DNA of 64,000 nucleotides from Aphelocoma coerulescens (taxonomy: Eukaryota > Chordata > Aves > Passeriformes > Corvidae), in assembly GCF_041296385.1 (NCBI RefSeq), contig NC_091017.1, positions 11,464,001-11,528,000 on the forward strand. The letters are read 5' to 3'. The notes beneath the pieces were generated by a model, which saw only the letters and a list, made by a program, of their open reading frames with translations, was not told where the DNA came from and did not search any database. The position numbers and the translations under genes were made by a program. Positions 25,777 to 36,085 of this stretch are shown piece after piece (the stretch's first letter is position 1; every line of letters starts with the position of its first letter).

Positions 25777-27758
25777 GGCACATCACACTGCGGCTCTGCG
25801 CCTTTCTTCTAAGGCAGACGCCCGGCTATGCTTTCGCGCTCGCGAAAGCTCCTCCTTGGCAGCCTCCAGCAGCTGCTCTCATGGAGAACGGCCGTAGAAG
25901 TCAAAGCCAGTGCTGGGCTGCACCTTCGCCTTCCCCAAGGAAGAAGCAACAGCAAACACGTCGGTGCACTCTGTATTTCCCTCCTCCGCTGCGTCCTACA
26001 TGCATTCGCGTTCTCCGAAACTCGGAGACTGAAGGGAAGGGCAATTGCTTCCCCAGAGAGCTGCAAGGGGACTTAGGCGGCAGCAGCACGGGTAACTGCC
26101 GTGGAACTTGCTCCTTTCCCAAGGAGTGAATTCAGCAGGCAGGAGACTCGGCAGCCACGCTTGTCTTGCAGCCCCGTTACGACGGGCCCCCGAGCCCCGC
26201 GCCCCGCGGCTTGGTTCTTCGCCTTTTCGAACACGCCGTACCTTCGTTCTCCCGGAGGCGGACGGTCGTCTGCTTCTGGCCCGGAACACTGTGCCCGGCA
26301 GCGAAGCGCTTTCTGCGGCAAGCTGCAAAGCGCCCGTCAGATGGCGATGCTGTCTGCCCGCTCCTTCTCGGCTCGAGTGTACCCCGGCGCACGCTGCCGT
26401 CTCGCAAGGAGCAAAGAGCTTCGGTAGACGTCTCGCACCCAGGAGAAAGGTGCCAGGACGACACCACGTTCTTCCTCACCCCTTCTCGTGGCCCAGATTG
26501 TGGTGCTGCCTTCAAAGCCGTGCGCATTGAAAGACTCCTCCAGCAAGTGCTTCTCCCCTGGCACACTTCGCTCAGCGAGAGCTGCGTGGGCAGCGTGGAC
26601 TCAGCGAAACCGAAAGGGTGTTCTTGTAGCTCGAGCTTGTTGGAGAGGATGAAAGTTTGGTGAGAAGGTTTCCCAGCTATGCAGGCTTGGCACAAAGATC
26701 TCGGAATGTAGAAACGTAGCATGAGGTAGAAATGGGAGCAAGTTTTGACAGAGAGTAAAAGGTGTTTTGCTGAAACACTGATCACTGAGTAACCGAGAAG
26801 GCAAAGGTTGGAGATTGAGTTGGAAGGAGATTTTTTTCTCACGATTAGGACAACGGTATGTGAGTAGAAACAAGCACCCGTTTTTCACCAAGTAAACAAG
26901 TCTCGAGAAGGGCATAAGGAAATAGAAAAACATGTTTTGACCAAAAAGAGGGCTATCGCAGGCAAACAAGAAATGTCGATGTAGCAAGAAGAAGAAGGAT
27001 GGGGGGGGTGTCTGAGAATTCTCCGTGGTAAGCTTCAATTGGAACTTGCTTACTCTTGCGACTGGAGAAGAATGCCTATAATACGGCAGTGCTAGTAGTC
27101 ATGATAGGCTACAGGCAAATGTAAAGGTATTGGTGTATGGTGCCTATTGCTTGTCGTGTTTTAAGACACTCAGCAAAGAAAACTATCTAACGCTTTGTAA
27201 GTTGAACAGAAAGCGGCTCCAGGCATGCCTACCAGCTGTAGCTGACAGCTATAGGGCTGGCTCTGGATACCCACTCCCTGAAATGCTGTGACTTCGCCTA
27301 TGCAAGAAACAGCTTTCAAGAGAGCCGCCTGAAGTCCAGAGAGCCCTTCGTGAGCCTTTTTCCTATGGCGCTGTGGAAAGAAACCGTGCACGCTACACCG
27401 TGGGTGCGTGCAGCCTGCTCGAGCAAAAGCGGCAAAGTTCAGTGCCCTCGCTGGGCTTCCCTTTCGTGCAGACAACGTGAGGCGAAGAAGGAAGCCGCAG
27501 AGCAGCGGGCTTGCGTGTGCAGTGCACCGAGTTGCACAAGTCCAGCGAGGGCTCGTTCACGAGCCGAGCCGGCTGAGGGCGTCCTCGCTTCTGCCAAAGG
27601 GAACGCGGAGCCGTAGCGCTTCACCCCCCAGCGTGGAGATAGGCACTTCCCTAGTGGTTCAGCCTTGCAGAGTCCCTGCAGCTAGAGCTCACCCAGGAGC
27701 AGGCGTCAAAGCAGAAGGCCTTCCTAAAGCACCCCTTCTCCAAGCAGCCTCCGGAAAG
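25777..27758 (+). repeat. Array unit 14, type C
   Basis: Carries the type C set. A private gacagctatagg change is near 27,245. It is followed by a D unit, as unit 3 is. The insertion lies at 26638-27367. Confidence 0.9.
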
Positions 27759-29740
27759 GGCACATCACACTGCGGCTCTGCGCCTTTCTTCTAAGGCAGA
27801 CGCCCGGCTATGCTTTCGCGCTCGCGAAAGCTCCTCCTTGGCAGCCTCCAGCAGCTGCTCTCATGGAGAACGGCCGTAGAAGTCAAAGCCAGTGCTGGGC
27901 TGCACCTTCGCCTTCCCCAAGGAAGAAGCAACAGCAAACTCGGCGGTGCACTCTGTATTTCCCTCCTCCGCTGCGTCCTACATGCATTCGCGTTCTCCGA
28001 AACTCGGAGACTGAAGGGAAGGGCAATTGCTTCCCCAGAGAGCTGCAAGGGGACTTAGGCGGCAGCAGCACGGGTAACTGCCGTGGAACTTGCTCCTTTC
28101 CCAAGGAGTGAATTCAGCAGGCAGGAGACTCGGCAGCCACGCTTGTCTTGCAGCCCCGTTACGACGGGCCCCCGAGCCCCGCGCCCCGCGGCTTGGTTCT
28201 TCGCCTTTTCGAACACGCCGTACCTTCGTTCTCCCGGAGGCGGACGGTCGTCTGCTTCTGGCCCGGAACACTGTGCCCGGCAGCGAAGCGCTTTCTGCGG
28301 CAAGCTGCAAAGCGCCCGTCAGATGGCGATGCTGTCTGCCCGCTCCTTCTCGGCTCGAGTGTACCCCGGCGCACGCTGCCGTCTCGCAAGGAGCAAAGAG
28401 CTTCGGTAGACGTCTCGCACCCAGGAGAAAGGTGCCAGGACGACACCACGTTCTTCCTCACCCCTTCTCGTGGCCCAGATTGTGGTGCTGCCTTCAAAGC
28501 CGTGCGCATTGAAAGACTCCTCCAGCAAGTGCTTCTCCCCTGGCACACTTCGCTCAGCGAGAGCTGCGTGGGCAGCGTGGACTCAGCGAAACCGAAAGGG
28601 TGTTCTTGTAGCTCGAGCTTGTTGGAGAGGATGAAAGTTTGGTGAGAAGGTTTCCCAGCTATGCAGGCTTGGCACAAAGATCTCGGAATGTAGAAACGTA
28701 GCATGAGGTAGAAATGGGAGCAAGTTTTGACAGAGAGTAAAAGGTGTTTTGCTGACACACTGATCACTGAGTAACCGAGAAGGCAAAGGTTGGAGATTGA
28801 GTTGGAAGGAGATTTTTTTTTCACGATTAGGACAACGGTATGTGAGTAGAAACAAGCACCCGTTTTTCACCAAGTAAACAAGTCTCGAGAAGGGCATAAG
28901 GAAATAGAAAAACATGTTTTGACCAAAAAGAGGGCTATCGCAGGCAAACAAGAAATGTCGATGTAGCAAGAAGAAGAAGGATGGGGGGGGTGTCTGAGAA
29001 TTCTCCGTGGTAAGCTTCAATTGGAACTTGCTTACTCTTGCGACTGGAGAAGAATGCCTATAATACGGCAGTGCTAGTAGTCATGATAGGCTACAGGCAA
29101 ATGTAAAGGTATTGGTGTATGGTGCCTATTGCTTGTCGTGTTTTAAGACACTCAGCAAAGAAAACTATCTAACGCTTTGTAAGTTGAACAGAAAGCGGCT
29201 CCAGGCATGCCTACCAGCTGTAGCTGACAGCTGTAGGGCTGGCTCTGGATACCCACTCCCTGAAATGCTGTGACTTCGCCTATGCAAGAAACAGCTTTCA
29301 AGAGAGCCGCCTGAAGTCCAGAGAGCCCTTCGTGAGCCTTTTTCCTATGGCGCTGTGGAAAGAAACGGTGCACGCTACACCGTGGGTGCGTGCAGCCTGC
29401 TCGAGCAAAAGCGGCAAAGTTCAGTGCCCTCGCTGGGCTTCCCTTTCGTGCAGACAACGTGAGGCGAAGAAGGAAGCCGCAGAGCAGCGGGCTTGCGTGT
29501 GCAGTGCACCGAGTTGCACAAGTCCAGCGAGGGCTCGTTCACGAGCCGAGCCGGCTGAGGGCGTCCTCGCTTCTGCCAAAGGGAACGCGGAGCCGTAGCG
29601 CTTCACCCCCCAGCGTGGAGATAGGCACTTCCCTAGTGGTTCAGCCTTGCAGAGTCCCTGCAGCTAGAGCTCACCCAGGAGCAGGCGTCAAAGCAGAAGG
29701 CCTTCCTAAAGCACCCCTTCTCCAAGCAGCCTCCGGAAAG
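27759..29740 (+). repeat. Array unit 15, type D
   Basis: Has a type D left end like unit 4. Three changes are shared only with unit 16: gctgacacac near 28,752, an extra T in place of C at the T run near 28,818, and gaaacggtg near 29,364. The insertion lies at 28620-29349. Confidence 0.9.
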
Positions 29741-31722
29741 GGCACATCACACTGCGGCTCTGCGCCTTTCTTCTAAGACAGACGCCCGGCTATGCTTTCG
29801 CGCTCGCGAAAGCTCCTCCTTGGCAGCCTCCAGCAGCTGCTCTCATGGAGAACGGCCGTAGAAGTCAAAGCCAGTGCTGGGCTGCACCTTCGCCTTCCCC
29901 AAGGAAGAAGCAACAGCAAACTCGGAGGTGCACACTGTACTTCCCTCCTCCGCTGCGTCCTACATGCATTCGCGTTCTCCGAAACTCGGAGACTGAAGGG
30001 AAGGGCAATTGCTTCCCCAGAGAGCTGCAAGGGGACTTAGGCGGCAGCAGCACGGGTAACTGCCGTGGAACTTGCTCCTTTCCCAAGGAGTGAATTCAGC
30101 AGGCAGGAGACTCGGCAGCCACGCTTGTCTTGCAGCCCCGTTATGACGGGCCCCAGAGCCCCGCGCCCCGCGGCTTGGTTCTTCGCCTTTTCGAACACGC
30201 CGTACCTTCGTTCTCCCGGAGGCGGACGGTCGTCTGCTTCTGGCCCGGAACACTGTGCCCGGCAGCGAAGCGCTTTCTGCGGCAAGCTGCAAAGCGCCCG
30301 TCAGATGGCGATGCTGTCTGCCCGCTCCTTCTCGGCTCGAGTGTACCCCGGCGCACGCTGCCGTCTCGCAAGGAGCAAAGAGCTTCGGTAGACGTCTCGC
30401 ACCCAGGAGAAAGGTGCCAGGACGACACCACGTTCTTCCTCACCCCTTCTCGTGGCCCAGATTGTGGTGCTGCCTTCAAAGCCGTGCGCATTGAAAGACT
30501 CCTCCAGCAAGTGCTTCTCCCCTGGCACACTTCGCTCAGCGAGAGCTGCGTGGGCAGCGTGGACTCAGCGAAACCGAAAGGGTGTTCTTGTAGCTCGAGC
30601 TTGTTGGAGAGGATGAAAGTTTGGTGAGAAGGTTTCCCAGCTATGCAGGCTTGGCACAAAGATCTCGGAATGTAGAAACGTAGCATGAGGTAGAAATGGG
30701 AGCAAGTTTTGACAGAGAGTAAAAGGTGTTTTGCTGACACACTGATCACTGAGTAACCGAGAAGGCAAAGGTTGGAGATTGAGTTGGAAGGAGATTTTTT
30801 TTTCACGATTAGGACAACGGTATGTGAGTAGAAACAAGCACCCGTTTTTCACCAAGTAAACAAGTCTCGAGAAGGGCATAAGGAAATAGAAAAACATGTT
30901 TTGACCAAAAAGAGGGCTATCGCAGGCAAACAAGAAATGTCGATGTAGCAAGAAGAAGAAGGATGGGGGGGGTGTCTGAGAATTCTCCGTGGTAAGCTTC
31001 AATTGGAACTTGCTTACTCTTGCGACTGGAGAAGAATGCCTATAATACGGCAGTGCTAGTAGTCATGATAGGCTACAGGCAAATGTAAAGGTATTGGTGT
31101 ATGGTGCCTATTGCTTGTCGTGTTTTAAGACACTCAGCAAAGAAAACTATCTAACGCTTTGTAAGTTGAACAGAAAGCGGCTCCAGGCATGCCTACCAGC
31201 TGTAGCTGACAGCTGTAGGGCTGGCTCTGGATACCCACTCCCTGAAATGCTGTGACTTCGCCTATGCAAGAAACAGCTTTCAAGAGAGCCGCCTGAAGTC
31301 CAGAGAGCCCTTCGTGAGCCTTTTTCCTATGGCGCTGTGGAAAGAAACGGTGCACGCTACACCGTGGGTGCGTGCAGCCTGCTCGAGCAAAAGCGGCAAA
31401 GTTCAGTGCCCTCGCTGGGCTTCCCTTTCGTGCAGACAACGTGAGGCGAAGAAGGAAGCCGCAGAGCAGCGGGCTTGCGTGTGCAGTGCACCGAGTTGCA
31501 CAAGTCCAGCGAGGGCTCGTTCACGAGCCGAGCCGGCTGAGGGCGTCCTCGCTTCTGCCAAAGGGAACGCGGAGCCGTAGCGCTTCACCCCCCAGCGTGG
31601 AGATAGGCACTTCCCTAGTGGTTCAGCCTTGCAGAGTCCCTGCAGCTAGAGCTCACCCAGGAGCAGGCGTCAAAGCAGAAGGCCTTCCTAAAGCACCCCT
31701 TCTCCAAGCAGCCTCCGGAAAG
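29741..31722 (+). repeat. Array unit 16, E/D chimera
   Basis: The left part carries type E markers (ttctaagacag, gtgcacactgtac). The right part carries cacccagg near 30,400 and the three changes otherwise seen only in unit 15. The switch lies between about 29,935 and 30,402. A private gttatgac and cccagagcc pair is near 30,141-30,156. The insertion lies at 30602-31331. Confidence 0.9.
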
Positions 31723-33679
31723 GGCACATCACACTGCGGCTCTGCGCCTTTCTTCTAAGACAGACGCCCGGCTATGCTTTCGCGCTCGCGAAAGCTCCTC
31801 CTTGGCAGCCTCCAGCAGCTGCTCTCATGGAGAACGGCCGTAGAAGTCAAAGCCAGTGCTGGGCTGCACCTTCGCCTTCCCCAAGGAAGAAGCAACAGCA
31901 AACTCGGAGGTGCACTCTGTTCTTCCCTCCTCCGCTGCATGCTACTACCATCGTGTTCTCCGAAAGACGGAGACTGAAGGGAAGCGCAAATGCTTCCACA
32001 GAGAGCTACAAGAGGAATAGGCAGCAGCAGCACAGGCAAGTGCCGTGGAACTTCCTCCTTCCCAAGGCTATAACGTCAATTCAGCAGGCAGGAGAGTGGC
32101 AGCCACGCTCGTCTTGCAGCCCGTACAACGAGCACGCGAGCCCGGCGCTCCGCGGCTTCGTTCTTCGCCTTTTCGAGCACGCCGTACCTTCGTTCCCCCG
32201 GAGGCGGACGGTCTTCTGCTTCTCGCCCGGAACACTGTGCCCGGCAGTGCAGCGCTTTCTGCGGCAAGCTGCAAAGCGCCCGTCAGATGGCGATGCTGTC
32301 TGCCCGCTCCTCGGCTCGAGTGTACTCCGGCGCACGCTGCCGTCTCGCAAGGAGCAAAGAGCTTCGGTAGACATCTCGCACAGGAGAAAGGTGCCAGGAC
32401 GACACCACATTCCTCCTCACCCCTTCTCGTGGCCCAGATTGTGGTGCTGCCTTCAAAGCCGTGCGCATTGAAAGACTCCTCCAGCAAGTGCTTCTCCCCT
32501 GGCACACTTCGCTCAGCGACAGCTACGTGGGCAGCGTGGACTCAGCGAAACTGAAAGGGTGTCCTTGTAGCTCGAGCTTGTTGGAGAGGATGAAAGTTTG
32601 GTAAGAAAGTTTCACAGCTATGTAAGCTTGACAGAAAGATCTCTGAATGTAGAAACTTAGCATGAGGTAGAAATGGAAACGAGTTTTGATAGAGAGTAAA
32701 AGGTGTTTTGCTGAAACACTGATCACTGAATAACTGAGAAGGCAAAGGTTGGAGATTGAGTTGGAAGGAGATGTTTTTTATTAGGACACCGGTATGTGAG
32801 TACAAACAAGCACATGTTTTTCACCAAGTAAATAAGTCTCAAGAAGGCCATAAGGAAATAGAAAACATGTTTTTACCAAAAAGAGAGCTATCGCAGGCAA
32901 ACAAGAAATGTCGATGTAGCAAGAAGAAGAGAGGTCTGAGAATTTTCCACTGTAAGCTTAAATTGTAACATACTTACTCTTGTGATTGGATAAGAATGAC
33001 TATAATATGGTAATGGTAGTAGTCATGATAGGCTACAGGCAAATGTAAAGGTATTGTTGTATGGTGCTTATTGGTTGCTATGTATTGAGATACTCAGCAA
33101 AGAAAAATACATAATGCTTTCTAACTTGAACAGAAAGCGGCTCCAGGTATGCCTACCAGCTGTAGCTGACAGCTGTAGGGCTGGCTCTGGATACCCACTC
33201 CCTGAAATGCTGTAACTTCGCCTATGCAATACACAGCTTTCAAGAGAGCCGCCTGAAGTCCAGACACCCTTCGCGAGCCTTTCTCCTATAGAGCTGTGGA
33301 AAGAAATCGTGCACGCTACACCGAGGGTGCGTGCAGCATGCACGAGCAAAAGCGGCAAAGTTCAGTGCCCTCGCTGGGCTTCCCTTCCGTGCGGATAACG
33401 TGAGGCGAAAAATGAAGCCGCAGAGCACCGGGCTTGCAGGTGCAGTGCACCGAGTTGCAGAAGTCCAGCAGGCTCGTTCACAAGCCAAGCCGGCTGAGGG
33501 AGTCCTCGCGTCTCCAAAAGGGAACGCGGAGCCGTAGCACTTCATCCCACAGCGTGGAGATAGGCACTTCCCTAGTCGTTCAGCCTTGCAGAGTCCCTGC
33601 AGCTAGAGCTCACCCAGGAGCAGGCGTCAAAGCAGAAGGCCCTCCTAAAGCACCCTTTCTCCAAGCAGCCTCCTGAAAG
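31723..33679 (+). repeat. Unit 17, hybrid of array unit and 10.1-kb repeat unit
   Basis: The first about 195 bp match the 2-kb array (E-like left end, ctcggaggtgcactctgt). From about 31,921 the sequence matches the 10.1-kb repeat instead, with tcttccctcc and tgctactaccatcg. The equivalent position in the next 10.1-kb copy is 42,032. Monomer phase is kept across the switch, which suggests homologous recombination rather than random joining. The remainder is a complete diverged unit, roughly 85 percent like the array in the CpG core by eye, and carries a 712-bp insertion. Confidence 0.9.
32579..33290. mobile_element. 712-bp LTR-like insertion, 10.1-kb copy 1
   Basis: This is the better preserved form of the insertion. 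Perfect gagct flanks sit at 32574-32578 and 33291-33295. The left end is tgttggaga and the right end is tctcctata, which on the opposite strand reads tataggaga: an inverted terminus with two mismatches in nine. On the minus strand an AATAAA lies at 32777-32782, about 200 bp from the tgttgg end. If this is an LTR, a minus-strand orientation would put a polyadenylation signal where one is expected. Several short indels separate it from the array version. Confidence 0.6.
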
Positions 33680-33985
33680 GGCGCATCACAGTGCGGCTCT
33701 GCGCCTTTCTTCTAAGACAGACGCCCGCTATACTTTCGTGCTCGCAGCTCCCTTGGCAGCCTCCAGCAGCTACTCTCCTGGAGAACGGCCGTAGACGTCA
33801 AAGCCAGTGCTGGGCTGCACCTCCGCCCTCCCCAGGTAAGCAACAGCGAACTCACCGGTGCACTCTGTACTTCCCTCCTCCGCTTGCATCCTACATGCAT
33901 TCGTGTTCTCCGAAACTCAGAGACTGAAGGGAAGGGCAATTGCTTCCCCAGATAGCTGCAAGGGCACTAGGCAGCAGCAGCACAA
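33680..33985 (+). repeat. Partial unit, 5' end only
   Basis: Matches array offsets 1-315 and then stops abruptly at gcagcagcagcaca, where unrelated sequence (aatttcacatgacc) follows. It has cag|gtaagc at 33,833-33,841, a strong match to a vertebrate 5' splice site that the array units lack. Equivalent segments start at 43,791 and 53,902. Confidence 0.8.
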
Positions 33986-34440
33986 ATTTCACATGACCTG
34001 ATGCACTGTAGAGATATTACCCTGTTACCCCTCCTTTCTCCTCGTCCTCGACCAATTGTGGTGGGATGTCGAAAGGCTTGGCCAGCGAAAAGCTCATCCA
34101 GCAAGGGCGTCTCTCTTGACGCATTTCCCTGACCGAGAGCTACACAGATGGTCTGGACACTGTAAAACAGCAAGAAAATAATTCTATGTCCAGCTGAGGA
34201 AAATCCGTGCACAGAAAAATGTAGATGCCTGCAGTAAACAATCTGAAGAGCGGCAAAGCTCCAAGCCATCGCTGCGCTTCAGTCCTGTCCGGACCACAGA
34301 AGGCGAAGAACGAAGCAGCTGGGCACCGGCTTCATGGACTCAGTGGCGCGACTTGCAAACGTCCAGCCAAGAGCTGCTTCAACAAGCAGATTCAGCCGAG
34401 AATGCTCTGCCTGCACTTTCCCTCGCAGCGCTAGGCAGCA
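33986..34440 (+). repeat. Diverged insertion-free unit fragment
   Basis: Matches array offsets about 670-860 joined directly to offsets about 1,598-1,790, with the empty insertion point near 34,195 (tccagctgagg). Similarity to the array is low, but landmarks such as attgtggtggg, ctcatccagcaag and ccgtgcac keep their order. Equivalent segments lie at +10,111 and +20,222. Confidence 0.7.
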
Positions 34441-34640
34441 CCACGTTCTGTTTGCGTGGCAGCCTGATTCTTAACGGAAAGATTCTCAATGCCTGTGTCT
34501 GGCACAGAGAACGGTTTTAGGTCAGCAAGCTCACCCGGCGCTTACCCTCGACGCGTGCAAACCTGTATTTGCACCGCATTCCAGTGGCAGCCCTCTTTCC
34601 TTTCCAGCCGGCACAGCGCCGTCAGATCGCGGTGCTCTCT
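34441..34640 (+). repeat. Extra segment of the ancestral unit, not in the array
   Basis: About 200 bp with landmarks agcgcta, agcacca or agcacaa, cggaaag, ttctc and ccttccag-like steps, also found at 40,420-40,640 and in part at 41,031-41,155. The array units jump from offset about 530 to 551 here. They have either lost about 220-240 bp or never had it. Confidence 0.5.
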
Positions 34641-35150
34641 GCACCTGCCTTCTCGCTTCCAAGTGCCACCGCGCACATTACAGCCTTGCAGGGAGCGAAG
34701 AGGCGGAGAGGCGTCTCGCAAAGAAGAACGTGCCGGGACGAAAAGGTGCTCTTTCCTTTCTCCTCCTCCTTTGCCCGAATGGTGGTGCTGTGTTGAAAGG
34801 CTTGGCCAGCGAAAAGCTCATCCAGCAAGTGTTTCTCTCCTGACGCCTTTCGCTGAGCGAGAGAGCTACACGGACACTTTCGACTCGGGGAAACAGCAAG
34901 AGAATGACTGTACGTCGAGCTGAGGAAAAGCCGTGCACAGCAGCCTGTGGCTGCGTGCAGTGTTCACGCTGAAGAGCGGCAAAGCTCCAAGCCATCGCTG
35001 CGCTTCAGTCCTGTCCGGACCACAGAAGGCGAAGAACGAAGCAGCTGGGCACCGGCTTCATGGGCTCAGTGGAGCGACTTGCAAATGTCCAGCCAAGAGC
35101 TGCTTCAACAAGCAGATTCAGCTGAGAATGCTCTGCCTGCTTCAACAAAG
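34641..35150 (+). repeat. Second insertion-free unit fragment
   Basis: Matches array offsets about 552-860, then 1,598-1,790, with an empty site gagct at 34,917-34,921. Its last 172 bp (34,969-35,140) are nearly identical to 34,243-34,414 with four mismatches, far closer than the rest of the two fragments. Confidence 0.75.
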
Positions 35151-35309
35151 TAAGGCGCAGCCCTTGCACTGCAGCACACTGCCTGGCCAGAAACAGGTTC
35201 TTACACCTTCAGTGCTGCCGAGCCCACGCAGCTTGAGCACACCCAGAAGGACGCGTCCAGAAAGAAGGCGTTCTTCGAGTGCCTTGTCCTTCCTTGTTCT
35301 GTCTTTCAT
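35151..35309. other. Unassigned spacer
   Basis: No clear match to the 2-kb unit. It contains the steps cagcacactgcctggcc and ccttcagtgctgccgag. Nothing else was identified. Confidence 0.4.
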
Positions 35310-35500
35310 CTGCACCTGAAACAGTGGGTCTACGTGTTTTCCTTCCCAGGGAAAAGAACTTTCATTCTTGTCCAGGAGTCTATGGCTAAAATGGTGATTG
35401 CATGTCCCATATCCAATACAACCAAGGATTACTCCCGGAGGAAAGCTGCCAGGACAGATGGGTCTTGCTGGCTTTGACCACCCCTGGGCCACCTCTCATA
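35310..35500 (-). repeat. Dispersed short repeat, inverted copy
   Basis: On the minus strand it reads gtcctggca, then an aat/att-rich stretch, then ttttccctgggaaggaaaac and actgtttcaggtgca. This is the same order as the forward copy at 37,100-37,260 (ttttccatgggaaggaaagc, agtgtttcaggtgca). The two copies face each other across the C-rich block. Confidence 0.65.
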
Positions 35501-35509
35501 TTCTCCTGA

Positions 35510-36085
35510 AACAGTGGGGTACATGAAGGCATTGCCATACCTGATCATCCCTTGCCATGCAGAGCCCAGCCTTGCATTGCCTTACAGACACCTCTGTGTA
35601 CCTCCCTTGCCCTTCCTATGTCTCCATTGCATGGCCTTGTTCACCAATCTCCCACCTTGACTTTCTTACCCCTTGTTTCCTGGTCTTGTCTTGCCTGCTT
35701 CTCCTATGACTCTCTTGGCCTTGCCTAAGTCTCTCTTGCCTTGCTTTGCAAAGCCAACACTTGCCTTGCCCTGCAAAGCCAACACTTGCCTTGCCCTGCT
35801 ACCCCTCTTTCCCTCGCCTAGTCTACCCACCTTTGACTGGCCTATCCATCCGATCATCACCTTTTCTGCACCACCCCTCCATGCTCTTGTCTTGCCTTGG
35901 CCTGCCTACCCTTCCCTTGCCTTGCACTGCCTTGCATAACCCTTGCCCTTCTTGACATTTGTGCCCCTTTCCAACATGGCCTTGCTTTCCTTTGCCTACC
36001 CCTCCCAATCCCTGCTTTGCCTACAGATTCCTGGCCTTCTTTTGTCTACCACTCCTTTGCCTTTTGTGGGAACCAACAGCTGGTC
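35510..36085 (+). repeat. Pyrimidine-rich CCTTG minisatellite, first part
   Basis: Degenerate repeats of ccttgcctt, ccttgcc and ctaccc-like words give a strongly C+T-rich plus strand. A perfect 25-bp tandem pair lies at 35,748-35,797. Open frames here, rich in leucine, proline and serine, are low-complexity artefacts. Equivalent at 45,621-46,196 and 55,732-56,307. Confidence 0.8.

Larger units (their letters stand above)
1..31722 (+). repeat. 2-kb macrosatellite array, 16 tandem units
   Basis: Sixteen complete head-to-tail units, with starts at 1, 1984, 3967, 5949, 7931, 9914, 11897, 13880, 15862, 17845, 19828, 21811, 23794, 25777, 27759 and 29741. The array clearly continues left of the window, because base 1 is an arbitrary phase. 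Units are 1,983 bp, or 1,982 bp when a guanine run at offset about 1,225 has eight rather than nine G. Substitutions between units are sparse, around 1 percent or less by eye. Six-frame translation gives only short overlapping frames on both strands, with no recognisable domain. I treat the array as non-coding satellite DNA. A transcribed long non-coding RNA is possible but not shown. Confidence 0.97.

Noticed and set aside
1..31722. Assignment to the chicken MHM repeat or a W-chromosome XhoI/EcoRI satellite
   Set aside because: MHM is described with a 2.2-kb BamHI unit, and the array unit here is 1.98 kb and lacks ggatcc. The W satellites have much shorter, AT-rich units. I cannot recall matching sequence, so no name is given.
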